Shown here piece by piece: positions 8,311 through 19,635 of a DNA stretch of 64,000 bases. The first letter of the stretch is position 1; each line of letters begins with the position of its first letter. The notes beneath the pieces were generated by a model. It made no database searches. It saw only the letters and a program-made list of their open reading frames with translations, and was not told the DNA's origin. The position numbers and the translations under genes were made by a program. Source of the stretch: Ornithodoros turicata (Eukaryota > Arthropoda > Arachnida > Ixodida > Argasidae); the NCBI RefSeq assembly GCF_037126465.1, contig NW_026999402.1, forward strand, positions 1,054,001 through 1,118,000. The letters are read 5' to 3'.

Positions 8311-9561
8311 GTAGGCGACAGGAAGTCCATGAACAAGTGAAGAACCCGACAATGGAACACATGATCTTCATAGGGGCCAACGAGTGCAGCTAAATTGAGC
8401 GGCCTGTTGCTGATACGGGCAAGCTCATCACACACAAGCTCGATGCCGTTGATGTCCTACGCCCTCGACGACTTTATCCGGCAACAGGAAAGCACCGCGC
8501 AATCTTACTGAATCTACGTTAAAAAAAAAAAGAAAAAATGTTGGACAGACCCACGTTCCGCTATACTTCCAGTTGGTTACAAACACACAACCCTCTACCA
8601 ACGCGCATACTCTATATGTTCCTGGAGTTCATCGCTTACTTTTTATTGTCCTAATTTTTAGCGTTCTCTTCCCGTTCATCGGAATTATTCGCCGGTGCAG
8701 ATTTCTGAAATACGGTTTCGTAACCCGATCCATCGTTCGAAAAACCTTCGCAGAGAGTGTGCAGTCACGGTGAGCTCACGGGGAAAGATGGCGGCCATGA
8801 GTTACGGACCGTGTCGGTTACTTGGGTTCCACGGCTTCCTCCCGTACAAAATGTTTGCTATTCGTGCCAAGCCAACTGTGGTACAGCGGGGTGCAGGAGG
8901 GAGAGGACGACCCACCCTCGCGAGGCGTGGAACACGCAGGCATTCCAGCAGTGAGACCTGACACCCGACAGCGGGATCATGCATCTTCCTGCCATCGTCC
9001 TCTTGACCATCCTCTCGCGGCGTGCTGTGCACGGTCTTCACTTGCCGAGTCTGGCACTTGTAAGGAGATTCCGGCCACGTCGTCTCTCTCTGCATATGAG
9101 GAGCGGTGCTAAGAAAGTGGCAGAGGCGAGAATATGTAAAAGAGAGAGGAGATGATGTCCAAGAAGTGGATCTTGTCGTCCTCTGGTACTTCGCGGGGAA
9201 GGGCCCGACCTTTACGCACGGAGTACCACATGATGTGGAACAGCTGGTCGAAAACAAAAACTGCACTGCTATTCTATTGGGACGCTATTTTGCATTAAAT
9301 TGTTGGTAGCTGCCCCGTCTACTTTCTCCAGGAGTCTGGACTCGCAGAAATATTGTGCGACTAAGTTTCTTTGCTTAGAAGACGTCTCACCAGTTCCGGC
9401 AGTGACGGCCCTACGTCTTACCTTTCGGCCGTCATCATTCCAACTTCGCTTATGGTATCATCCTATCTCATCTCTCATCCCTCTCTCACCTCTCTCTCTT
9501 TCATCCCATCACATCTTTCCTCTCTCTATCTCTTATATCATATCATATCATCTCATCCTGG
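8311..9561. other. No gene established; possible first-exon-like ATG at 8788
   Basis: At 8784-8797 AAAGATGGCGGCCATG combines a YY1-like motif with an ATG. The frame from 8788 runs 57 codons to 8961, is Arg-rich and matches nothing known. A second small frame from ATG 8979 begins with a signal-peptide-like MHLPAIVLLTIL. Frames overlap on both strands. A CT-rich run lies at 9465-9560. I cannot call a gene. Confidence 0.25.
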
Positions 9562-9640
9562 CTACAGTCATGACGCTGCGCACGTAAGTGAGGCCAACAA
9601 CGTCAAGACAGTTTAGTCACCACCACCACCACCGCTTGCT
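9562..9640 (+). mobile_element. SINE 3' fragment, (CAC)n-tailed type
   Basis: CAGTCATGACGCTGCGCACG, GTGAGGCCAACAACGTCAAG and a (CAC)n tail match the 3' end of the SINE at 5383-5637. The head and body are absent and replaced by a CT-rich tract. Confidence 0.65.
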
Positions 9641-9921
9641 GCTATCATACGAGCCAGGTGCTTCCAACGTGAAAACAAGGGTGTTCAGTTGCTGCGGTAC
9701 ACCCATGCGCAATCGCACCAGCATTGACGTCGCTTGACACGGTTAAGTAACGAAGGGACAGTCATGTATCCACGAGGGGAAAGCTTCGATGGTCAAACCG
9801 AAGAGCTACCGCAGGGAACAAGCCGCACTCTCAAAATCAAAGTACCTGCTGGAACATTGCCTGTGGAGAAATGCAAATAGACCACAGCTCAAATGATGAG
9901 GCTCGCTTCGAGAGTCTCGTC
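9641..9921. other. No feature seen
   Basis: Unique-looking sequence between a SINE fragment and the next MITE; no frames or repeats of note. Confidence 0.4.
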
Positions 9922-10375
9922 TTATACCCCTGTCACACGGGCATTTTCGATCCTGCTCGACCGAACCTGCTTGAACCCAATGCAGATCGGATGGTGCTAC
10001 ACGGCCGCTTCCAAGCAGGATCGAACTTTGATCCTGCTTGACTCAAGACAGTTCCCATAACAGGATTGAGAATTTCAAGACTGCTCGACGGCCGCCATTT
10101 GCATCCTCGACCCCGGTGAACTGTCATAACTTAAGACGGACATGCGCGCGAAGCTACAAATGCTGCTTACATCGGTATACGATAAATTACCACTAATATC
10201 GCTGTTATATAGGAAACGCGAAATTAATGAGTTCCGTTTATTCATTTGCACAGGTCAACCATTCAATGCGCATTGAAAGTGGCCGTGTAGCAGCGTCAAA
10301 AGTCGAGCGTGCTCGGGAAGTTCGATGCAGATCGGATTCGAGAAGGATCGAAATGCCCGTGTGACAGGGGTATTA
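9922..10375. mobile_element. MITE with CCCCTGTCACACGGGCA termini (PIF/Harbinger-like)
   Basis: Inverted ends TACCCCTGTCACACGGGCAT (9925) and ATGCCCGTGTGACAGGGGTA (ending 10372) are flanked by TTA on both sides, matching the 3-bp TWA duplications of PIF/Harbinger. A TA-type duplication with a TIR starting CCCC is equally compatible. The interior (448 bp in all) repeats TCCTGCTCGA-like and GCAGATCGGAT motifs and has no transposase. Confidence 0.75.
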
Positions 10376-13300
10376 TATTTGGGAAACACCGAGAGCGTAC
10401 CACATTACGCTGTGAAGTCGTCCGAATCCGCACGGTCTCCTTCGAGCAAGAGTTCCACTCCCCCCACTCCTCGTTGAACATCGCTGGGGGAACTCTCACA
10501 TTTGTACCTGAGAGGCCGCTTCGTGCCACACGTCTCTTTTTAATAGCGAACCATAAAACGTAACATCAGTGCCGATCGTCATCATAACTCCATCCCTTGA
10601 GGGGGGGAAAAACCCGTACCCCGAAGTACACCCGCTCTTTAAAAAGGAGCGATGCATTCCCTCTCCCCATATCTCATCATTCCCTCTCTCTCTCTGCACC
10701 TCGAGCAAACATCCGCAAATTCACGTGCCCTATAAGTACTGTGGTGGCAGCACACATACTACTCTCCTCGAGATTTCAACAACTCCGCAGACACCTGCCT
10801 CTCGCTCTCCCCTCCCCCCCCTAGTTTGTCTGCCTCGCCAGTGTGAAGTGTAGAGTGACCGTGCGAGAGCCCAATATCTCTGCTTCGCTGCTTGCGTATG
10901 TGTGTTTGTGTTTCGAAATCCTCCCCTAGGAAACAGAAGCGCGCCAAAAGAGCGTCTTCCCCCCATTGGCTCAATCCGCGAGATCAAAGGCCCGCGCCGC
11001 ACACTATTCCTCCCCCGCCCCTCTCTCCCTCCTTCCTTCCCCCCTTTTTTTTATTCTTTTCTTTCTCTTCTTCCCCGTGACGGTCGGCAATTAAGCGTCA
11101 ATCGAAGACGTCGTTATGTTTCCATCGGAAAGGTGATTGATTTGCGCGAGAAGCCTCCTTCCTCGAATGCTCGCTAAAGGTTTATACGTATCGGAAAAAT
11201 ATGGTGACGTCAGTGAGAGAGATAAGTGGAGAACCTTTGAGCGTAAAAGGATTATGCGAGCGAGCTGGTGTAGATTTGACGTGGGCAACGTATTATCCCT
11301 GAGTTTGGGGATGAAGAAGACGAGGGGACGAACATATAAACGTACAGCACGGGACAACTTTTCGAGGGTACTTTAGGGAACCTTTCGCGCGATTGCCGGT
11401 TGGTCGCGGCTTCTCTGCGCTTGCGAACTGCGTTTGTAGTTTGTAGTAGTTTGTAGTTTGTAGTCCGATCTCTCTTTTCCGGTTGAGCAATATATAACGA
11501 AAGCAAGATGCGTATCTACTTGATAGTTTGCTATAGGAGCTATTCTACTCCAGTGATCCACTCTACTCATGATCTCAGTTGTCTCGCGACGTAAACCTCC
11601 CATTATAAATTAATGTGTGAAAGAAACCGCAATATTCATTTTCCCCCTCCCTCTCCTTGTCCAGAAGGGCTACAATGCGGAGAAGCCTCGGATTCTTCTC
11701 CTCAAACGATACCTCGCGATCATTGGACAAAAAAATTATTTGGACAGGCCAATGAGAGCGTGCTCCGCATTGTCGGCGTTCTTGAGAAGGAAAGGGAAAA
11801 CTTAAGTTGTTGTTTCCTCCTCCAATAAGCCACGAACGACGATCCCGTTCCCTTTTTGTTGCTGTCCAGGTGACGTCATGTTTAATTTCTCGGCCAGAAA
11901 TTTTTCCATTTGGTTACCCCTTTAACAAAAACAAACAAACAGCCAAAGGGAGAGGAGTAGGAGCTGGAAGAAGCAAACCGCTTTCCTTCAAAAAACGTGT
12001 CGCTTTGCCGTTTCCATCTTCGCCCCCCACCTCCCCCCGCAATATATCGAATATCTCCCGCGGCGCCCCCCGACCACAAAACGCGCAAACCTCTCAACTG
12101 ATGCACCCCAGCTGCGGCGAATAACAAGGGAGAGAGAAAAAAAAATGATTTCCCGAATCACAAGTGACCAGTCTTCAATACAGCCCTTCATGCCAATAAC
12201 GCAACGACCTCCGGAAAAGCAATTGACTTGATTGCTCCACTTTATCTGCTGAAAGATGATACCCAAACGAGCGTCACAGAAACCGTGCAAAGAAAAGAAA
12301 GGACTGGCTCGCAAAAAGAGAGAGAGATAAAAAAAAAAAAAAAAAAAAAGACGACCTGCCAGCGTCATGTTGCGTGCTCTACTCGTCCCGACGGTCTGTT
12401 GGAATGCAGGCTACTTTCGTGCGGGGGAGGTCGTCTCTTTCCTTTAGTGGACGTTTATTGGGCTTTTCAGTAATAACTCGATGCGGGTGGACAGAAAAAT
12501 ACGAAGAGCACCTTTTTCGCATTGTAGTCGGGAGAATCAGTTTTTTGTCGCGGCGCAAAAGCTGTACTGGCACCCCGCTGGCTGCGTGACACTGCAGGTG
12601 GGCTGTCAAATTGTCACGGTGACGCTCGGTAGAATCCCTAGTTGTCACCAGTGGATGATCTCTGCCGGGAGGTGGAAGAACCTCGCTGAACGCAACGAGC
12701 TTAGTGCTGTCACTTTTGCAATCGGAGATTGAAAAGGAGCCCACGGACTTGATTGTGCGTGACGTCTATACGTGTGGCTCTCCGCAATAAAAGCGTGGAA
12801 GACGCATGTCAGACGTCGAGGAATGCGGCGCTAAAGGTTCAGCAAATGTGCACTGGGTGACATTCGAATGAAACGTATTCTATTGTATTGTATTGATAGT
12901 ATAAAAAAGGGGATAGTCCCGGAGTCGTTCTCCCGCAGGATGCGCATTGGTTTAAAGGAGTACAGAGGGCCATCCAAAAAAAAATTCAGATTAAGACATC
13001 TGATGAAAGTGTGTGTGTCATTATACCGAATCGCGCGAAAGGTTTTCATCTGTGCAATTTGTTTCCCAGAAAGAAACTCACATAAACATAGCTCCGCGCC
13101 TTCACCCTTAACTCGCCACTCCAGCTATAACGAGGATGAGGAGGTATGATGGCACGTCACCGATGACGGCATAAGGAGACTCGTTCTGGTTTGCCGGTCA
13201 GTGGGGGTCAGCGCCTTGTCCCTTTGCCGCCGTAAACCTGTTTTGCCAGTTTTCCCGGAGAATTGGGGATAGAAGGAGCGGCCGAAGCATTACCGAGCAA

Positions 13301-13682
13301 GGAGAAAGGCTTTATCAGAACCCCGAACAACCGAGTAGCAGACGACAGCGGAGTAGCAGACAACATTTCTCTAGGCCAATCAGCGAGCGTTCTCCTTATA
13401 GCGTCAGCGCGAGGTTCCATGCAGATCACAGGCTGGTACTGCTCTTCACCACCGTTGCGCACGGTCGCTTTTTGCGGCGTATTTTAAATTCAATTTCTGC
13501 GATAATTATGACTCTGTGGTGTTAATTACTTCGCATGGTGCATCTTACTGGCCTACTTAACAGTTTTATAGGAAGAAAACTGGGTGTTAAAAATGACTTC
13601 TGTGCTACTTTAAGTTCCCCGCGTAACGACCGCGTGAAAGCTGGTACTCAGGGCAGTGGTCAGAACAAAATGATTTGGTCCA
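10376..13682. other. No gene recognised; pyrimidine-rich tracts and poly(A)
   Basis: Many opposing frames of 60-126 codons are driven by CT-rich runs (10640-10700, 10800-10830, 11020-11080) and a 19-base A run near 12330. A short tandem of TTTGTAG units lies at 11433-11464. None of the translated frames resembles a known protein. Confidence 0.45.
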
Positions 13683-13955
13683 TGGCCGCTCGTTGGTGGT
13701 AGCCAAGGTCATGCTGAAGACTTAGAGGTGGTGGGTTCGAGTCCTACCACCGGCTGCGCTGTCTGAGGTTTTCCCTAAGTTTTTCCGAAAACTTTCTAGA
13801 CGAATGTCGGCACAGTTCCCCCTGAAGTCGCCCCAGGACGCATACTATCCTCCCCCTGTCCCCCACTCCTTCCTGTTGTCCTCTCTCCATCTGTCCACAT
13901 CTGTACACCGCTCATAGCCACGGTTGCTTCGCGGCGCTGACGAGGAATAAGGAAA
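13683..13955 (+). mobile_element. tRNA-derived SINE, Ser/Leu-like head with internal deletion
   Basis: TGGCCGCTCGTTGGTGGTAG is the 35080-type head lacking the middle of its A-box arm. GGGTTCGAGTCCTACCACCG, CTGTCTGAGGTTTTCCCT, ATGTCGGCACAGTTCCCCCT, CTCCATCTGTCCACATCTGT and GCTTCGCGGCGCTGAC follow in the standard order. The tail is short and A-rich. Confidence 0.85.
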
Positions 13956-14344
13956 AAGATTCGCACGGGCCCTCTAGGTGTTACGTTGCAGCTACAGGTG
14001 GGAACCCCCCCGTAAGCTACCGCCGTGCACGGTTGAGCGCACAGGGTCAGATGTACAGCTCGTTGACGGTAGCCGTTTCAACCTTTGCGGAAGGTCGACT
14101 CGATGCAGCCCGCGTTAACCAAATGATCACGGATTGCTTTACGGGTGTGCCACCTTGTATGTTCTTAAAAGAACACTAAGGTGATCCCAAGTTTTTTCTT
14201 TTTTTTTCTTTTTTTTGAGGTGCAGAGTTTTGTCCAACGAATAAATTGAGTTCCCGCGAAAGAGCAACGAACGCGAGGGCTCTGTTCCGTGCACCTTCGA
14301 GAAACCCTTCTCCTCGTGAAAAAGACCGCATCGCAGTACGAGAG
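13956..14344. other. No gene recognised
   Basis: A T-rich run at 14188-14217 produces F/K-rich opposing frames. Nothing else identified. Confidence 0.4.
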
Positions 14345-14480
14345 GACGTCGTGACGTATGCTACTCCCATCACGTGACCAGTGACGTACAGCGGCACGGC
14401 TCAAGCATGTATAAGCGCCGCGTGAGCTGCGAGGAAAAACACAAAGAAACGAGGCACGGAGCGTCCAATACGTCACGCGA
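14345..14480 (+). promoter_or_regulatory. Candidate promoter: CRE-like sites, E-box and TATAAG
   Basis: Three CRE-like motifs occur: GTGACGTATG at 14351, GTGACGTACA at 14381 and TACGTCACGCG near 14469. There is also CACGTG at 14371-14376 and TATAAG at 14410-14415. If TATAAG were used, initiation would fall near 14440 and the first downstream ATG is at 14485, opening a frame with a hydrophobic start (MPAVRGCFLSLF) that then runs through a T tract. No conserved protein follows, so the call rests on motif clustering only. Confidence 0.3.
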
Positions 14481-14572
14481 GAATCATGCCGGCCGTCCGC
14501 GGCTGCTTTCTCAGCCTTTTCTTTTTCTTTTCTTTTTTTTTTTTTTTTGTAAATTCGATTGCGCAGCTAAAC

Positions 14573-14937
14573 TAGGGTTCCGCGTTTTCGGTTTTTATTT
14601 TTTCGGTGCTTTTTCTGGCCTGCACATTGTTTACCCGACAGTTATCGGCGAATAGAAATCACAATGCAATTTCTGCACGACTCTTATTAAACATGGCGTC
14701 GTTCGCTGCGGTGGCGTTTTACTGCTAACGAGGAAGTGAACAGACATGTTTCGCGACCATCGTATTTCTGTATGGTTTTCTGTTCAGCATCAACAACTTG
14801 CAGGGCATGTGCAGCAATTTATCCCTGTCACGTCCTTCTGTATTCGGTGTTTTTCGGTTAAAATCGAATGGGTCAAAATTTACCCGGCGTTATGTCTTTC
14901 GGTGTTTTTCGATTAAAACCGAAAACGCAGAACCCTA
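14573..14937. mobile_element. hAT-like MITE (TAGGGTTC termini)
   Basis: The left end TAGGGTTCCGCGTTTTCGGT and the right end, which reads TAGGGTTCTGCGTTTTCGGT on the other strand, form inverted repeats of about 37 bp. The flanking duplication is imperfect (GCTAAAC against GCTATAA), so superfamily assignment is by similarity of termini to the element at 17903. The 365-bp interior repeats CGGTGTTTTTCGRTTAAAA. Confidence 0.65.
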
Positions 14938-15666
14938 GCTATAAGTGCACCGCAGAGCGACAATATTTTGCACGGTGACTCCTGCTGGACAGCTTGACAG
15001 ATGAGGCAGGATTTCGAGTCACGTTAAATGTAACCTCATTGCTACTTTAACACTTCCGAAAACACTTCCCACGTAAAGGACGACATTCGTGGGCCAATTT
15101 TGTGTCCTGAGATGAAGTTTGTGGCTCTTTTTCTCTGTGGATTTGAGCATACAACCTCGAGGTGCAGACGCGGTTGGCGTTGAGCCAGCCGCTCCGCGAC
15201 GGTTCACCTTAAAGGCTTGTTTACCCGTCCCGTGCTGCGAATCGAATCTCAATGCACGGATAAAGCACGCATGAACAGCGACCCCCTTTTGAAGCGCAAC
15301 TTAGCAATGGATCTGTCGGTGTTTATCGGCCGGCAGAATCCCATTATGTTGTTATTTGCCGTCCGTCCGAAATGGAAAGCGACCGATCGCGTTTCCAAGA
15401 CGTACGGCGATGTTTATTCCATCGCGCACGTTATTAGACCGGACATATCGGATTCCAGTTACCTGCGCAGTACCCCCGGAGCTGTATTCCCTACCCTATG
15501 TCCGGTACATGCCATTCCAAGCAGTACAATGCACTGGATGACTGTTGGGAGTATACATGAGGGTGGCTCGTTGGTGTCTCATCAAAACGGTAATTTAGAT
15601 AAGCGTGTTTCTTCAGCCGCTCGCCGTTGATAACTGTTTTTGTGTCCTGTGGTGTCCTGATAACTA
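14938..15666. other. No gene recognised; possible minus-strand SINE trace
   Basis: A 137-codon plus frame (15217-15630) matches no family I know. On the minus strand near 15215-15110, GGCTGGCTCAACGCC and GTATGCTCAAATCC resemble A- and B-boxes of a tRNA with a long variable arm. CCAAGCAGTACAATGCACTG at 15517 resembles one terminus of the 31491-type MITE. Confidence 0.3.
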
Positions 15667-15836
15667 TTTGTGGCCAGGGGCGTATCCAGGATTTTTCTGA
15701 GGGGGGGGGGGTCGAGTCATGGACAGCATGTTGGGTATGCGGTCTAGGGTCAATTAAACTCCATGTGAAGACAGAAATTGAGGAAGGGGTCAAGACATCC
15801 GGACCTTCCCCTTCTAGATCCGCCCCTGTTTGTGGC
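15667..15836. mobile_element. Short hAT-like MITE with 8-bp duplication
   Basis: Ends CAGGGGCGTATCCAGGAT (15675) and CTAGATCCGCCCCTG (ending 15828) are inverted, with perfect TTTGTGGC duplications at 15667-15674 and 15829-15836. It is only 154 bp and starts with the G-run typical of this class. It lies 45 bp upstream of the gypsy relic. Confidence 0.85.
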
Positions 15837-15873
15837 ACCCGTAGCCCCCTCTTACAGCAGCAACAGCAATGAG

Positions 15874-16734
15874 TTTCCCGGCAGCAATGTCAACGGTATA
15901 TTACCGTTACCAAGACCGCTGGACATAAAAGAAGAGACTCGTTGCCGGAATAGAAGAAATGGTTGAAAGGGTGTAACCTTTTCTCAGTAGCAACTAGATT
16001 GAACAGCCAAACGCCCGAGGTTCATGCTGCTCTCGTTTCAATTGGAGAAGAGGGCAGACGAATTTACCGAACTTTCGTTTCGACAACGAAAGCGACCGAC
16101 GAACCTGACGTACCACGAATTCGTTTTCGGTTCGAGAGAACAGGCAGAAAACGATCCTGGCACGAAAGTACGAGTGTCAAGAGATGGAAGACTGAACGAA
16201 GCGGAGTCTCATTATATTACGGCTAAGAAAGAAACAAAGAACTCGAGAAGATCCTGAAAAATGAAAGGCCCGAGCAGAAGAAAGTTATCGAAAAATGTAG
16301 GCTTCGAGAACGCTAAAGCAATGTGAAGCAATTCGAGGGAAAGCCAAAGGGAATGCTGTTTTACTCTGTGAGCCCGGCGACAACGCAAACCCAGTGTGGG
16401 ATGTGCGGGTTCACGCGCCAAGAGAAGCGAGTATCTCCAGTAAAAGGAAAGATGCGTAAAAAGCGTGGCAAACGTAATCATTTCGCTAAGGCTGCAAAAC
16501 GAAAGTCGAGAGGAAAGCAACGACGTAATGTGAGCAAGCAAAACAAAAGGAAATAATACTTTTTGCAGTCGTTACCAGTAAATCACGTCAGACAAGAAAG
16601 GGTACGGTAGGCGAAGGTCGCGGTTGAAGGTTAGCAGAATTGACACTGGAGCAAATACTTCTGTAATATCAAAGCACACGTTAGACAAGATCTCTCGAAA
16701 ATGTGACGTAACCCTTGGCGAATTCGGGTGGTGA
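15874..16734 (+). pseudogene. Ty3/gypsy-like gag-protease relic
   Basis: Four pieces follow retroelement order. At 15874-15966 a Pro-rich start (NGILPLPRPLDI) resembles gag N-termini. At 15963-16257 two overlapping frames encode LNSQTPEVHAALVSIGEEGR, then IYRTF, and TYHEFVFGSREQ, the pattern of gypsy gag (EVQ-LL-VIGEEA-Y-TF, then Y-RYVF-SRxQ). At 16391-16498 a Cys-depleted zinc knuckle reads CGMCGFTRQEK to GKRNHFAKAAK. At 16591-16734 a retropepsin segment contains the active-site triad context RIDTGANTSVIS (Asp near 16642). Frame changes and a stop just before 16323 show it is dead. No RT, integrase or LTRs were found. Confidence 0.7.
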
Positions 16735-17424
16735 TTTCGTGGCAACACGGCCTAGCGCTCCGAAATTGATAGGTCGGCGTCCGAGCTGGATTGACCGTTG
16801 CCACCTGAACATGAATGCCACAGGAATCTAGCGGTTTTAGTCGTTTGGATCACGCTAGGCGGCACCGCGGTCGCTCGTCTTCGGGCTCAGTCGTCTGCTA
16901 AACCACGTGAACTTCGGCGTGTGGTCCGATGAGGTCCCTCGCCACCCGTCGCGATGCGGATGTGATGACACCGGATATAGTAGGGAAATCCTCTGCTCGG
17001 TCGCTTCGAGGCCGGGTGGAAAAAGTGCTAGCTGGCGAACTCCTGGCGCTGGAAAGGTGCCACGTGAACATGCGAGACCTGGCAAAACTGGCGAGAACAG
17101 GCGGGATCTGGCAAAAAAAAAAGAAAAGAAAGAAAAGAAAAAAAAAAAAAAGAGAGAAAAGTTTACACGAAATGACCACCCAAATTCGCCTCCTGAAATC
17201 TTTGGGCACGCAGAGCGCGCGATCGGAGGGATGAAGCTGTCATTGACGACGGGAAATAAAACGGAGAAAAAGTTCCTCGTTATGACCCAAACTATATACC
17301 GACAATGCTTCGTGGGGAAGTACCTGAAAGGCTAGGCATTATCAAGTGCCAAGTAGCAGTAGAGCAAAGCGAATGTCTCATGAACTTGTAGCCACCTGTA
17401 CTTGAGGCGCTCTGGCTCAAGAGA
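16735..17424. other. No gene recognised
   Basis: Downstream of the protease trace I find no RT motif. Frames at 16907-17335 run through an AAAAG-rich tract at 17115-17160. Nothing else identified. Confidence 0.4.
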
Positions 17425-17600
17425 AATGGCCTGGTGGTGTGGTGTAGCCGTTAGCATATCTGTCAGGAGATCAGAAAATCCATGCTAGATTCCTGGCGTC
17501 AGCACCTCTTTTCGCTGAGTTGTTTGAATAGCAGACAACCTTTACCTCCCCGTCCCTTCCTGTGTACTTACATTTTCGGTACAGTGTGCTGCATGGGGGC
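17425..17600 (+). mobile_element. Possible tRNA-derived SINE of a separate family
   Basis: GTGGTGTAGCCGTTAGC (A-box-like) and TGCTAGATTCCTGGCGTCAG (B-box-like), spaced as in a tRNA, are followed by a non-tRNA body. This is the only copy in the window, and its body does not match the other SINEs. Confidence 0.4.
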
Positions 17601-17894
17601 CGCTGCAGGTATAGTCAGCCACCTTCCATGGCTACGTAACTCCTTGTAACTCCCATGTGTTCCATGTACCCCTGGAAATATAGCCGTGGACACAGCGTAG
17701 GTCATTGAAGTGAAGTACATATGGCTCTGTTTTCACGATAACTGATTCTTTGTTCTCTATCCTTTCAGGTAAGTGGCTGCATCCTCCCTCGTATGGCTTA
17801 CTGCATCGAAAACCGAAATGACTTCATGACACGGTGCGGCGTGAGTGAAATATTTGTGGCTCGGTTTTGTGTGTGCGTGAGCTTTCTTTTATGT

Positions 17895-18304
17895 GTCTTC
17901 CCTAGGGTTGCCACCAGGCCGGTATTATACCGGCACGGCCGGTTATTTGCTCGCTCTGCCGGTTGCCGGTAGGAAGGTGATACCGGCAGCCTTTTGCCGG
18001 TATTTGTGGCTCAACACCTTTCATTGGGGCTTTTACGGGGTTTTCCTTTCAACATTCCACAACAGATTGAATAAATCTGGTGCACAGACCCAACTCCGCA
18101 ATCACCAGTCGTTTTCTTAGTTATTCATTATTGTTACCATTGTTGTCTTGAGCGAATACGGTCGTTCTTTCTCTCACTCTCTGTATACTATCCACCCCTC
18201 ACCAACTTCCCTTTCCCGCGAACATTTCCTCCTTTCCCTCTATTTCACCTCCTCTCCCTCAGCCGGTATTTTTCACTGCGAAAGGTGGCAACCCTAGTCT
18301 TCCC
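17895..18304. mobile_element. hAT-like MITE with TAGGGTTGCCACC termini and 8-bp duplication
   Basis: TAGGGTTGCCACC at 17903 and GGTGGCAACCCTA ending at 18296 are perfect inverted repeats, and GTCTTCCC is duplicated exactly at 17895-17902 and 18297-18304. Inside, CCGGTATTATACCGG and further GCCGGTA motifs form secondary symmetry. The element is 394 bp and non-coding. Confidence 0.9.
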
Positions 18305-19635
18305 CGACAACAAGTGTCGCATGCGTTGGCTTGGCGGGGCAACAGCCCCGTCTGGTTTCGCAGGTCTTGCAAGTGCACAAACTTCAGTGAAGCAAACTGA
18401 ATGGACGGGGGGTTATGAAGCGATGTCGTGAAGTTCGGTTAGTTTATACTAGGACAAAGACAGCGGCTCGTCTCAAAGAGCGGCACGCGTGAAAGGAGAG
18501 GTTGACGCGTACAGCTGTTAGATGCAGCGCGTGTTTAGCGGCCGTGCGCACGCGCGCGCGCGCGCTGCCGAGCGAGGGCGCTGCGATTTATGGGCTTCAG
18601 CGGGAATGGGAAAGAGAAGGCGTGATCTCGCGTACGACTGACTACATTTGCGTGGGTGGCAGTATCGGGTTCGTTTTCGCGTGTCTTTTAAGAGCGCAGA
18701 ACGGCTTGAGCAGCGCATCAGTATGGTTACAGGACGGATATTAATTGAATTGGGTTCGAAGGAAGAAAAAAAAAGAAAAAAAGGACGGCGTGTTGCAGCG
18801 ATTATTTCTCTCGTTTATTTTGCGCGTTGGTTTTTCCCCGTATTTGCAGAGAGCTACTTCTCTTTGTGTAACAAACCTGGCCAGCTGCAATTGTGTAGCG
18901 TGTACGCATTTAATGTATTTAATTGCAACGCACAAACAGGTGCGGAACTTATGGCAGAAGTTAAAAACAGATTCAGTACACATACACAGCTTCCGTTGGT
19001 GGGGGAAACTTTTGCTGCACAGAATTCGCGCCACTTTTACTCCGCACTTTAGAGCGCATATTATATATTTCAAATGTTGATCACCGACGTCAGCAGATCT
19101 GTGTCACGTGGAAGCACAGCGCGTTTTCAACGGTGTTGACTGGCAAAGATAGTCCGCGAAGGGACAGAATATCAAAGCGAACCGCCGGATACGTTCCACA
19201 GGAGGCCGGCTTCATTAATAGTGACAACAGTATTAATTGTCGTGACAGGCGAAACAAGTGAAATTGTGTTGAAGTGAGAGTTCCGCGCGGAAGCTTTTTA
19301 TTGTCATTTGCGGCATAGGATGCTTCCCCAGGATAGTTTCCGTTTCACAAGTGTGAAACCGGCTATCCCAGTTCACTCGTACCGCTCGCGACCATAGATT
19401 ACAGCCCCCCCCCCCCCTTCCCCATATATCATTTGCACCCATTCCCAGCGCAGTATCTGCGAGGCCTGCGGGGGCGCTAGTAATCGGCCCGCTTATTGCT
19501 TCCCCATTTGCTATATAATATCTTGTACTGAAGCTTACGTTAGGATTTTCGTACAGTCAGCGCATATCTCATGAGCTCTTGCAAATGTGGTGTGTTGATT
19601 ATCATCGCAGATCCGGAATACGTGTACCGTTACTG
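18305..19635. other. No gene recognised; (CG)n and poly(C)
   Basis: An alternating GC run at 18549-18566 could adopt Z-DNA. A 14-base C run lies at 19404-19417. Overlapping frames at 18648-19080 on both strands share no similarity with known families. Confidence 0.4.

Noticed and set aside
15675..15828. LTR of the gypsy relic
   Set aside because: The inverted ends and 8-bp duplication identify it as a hAT-like MITE; no second copy flanks the relic.
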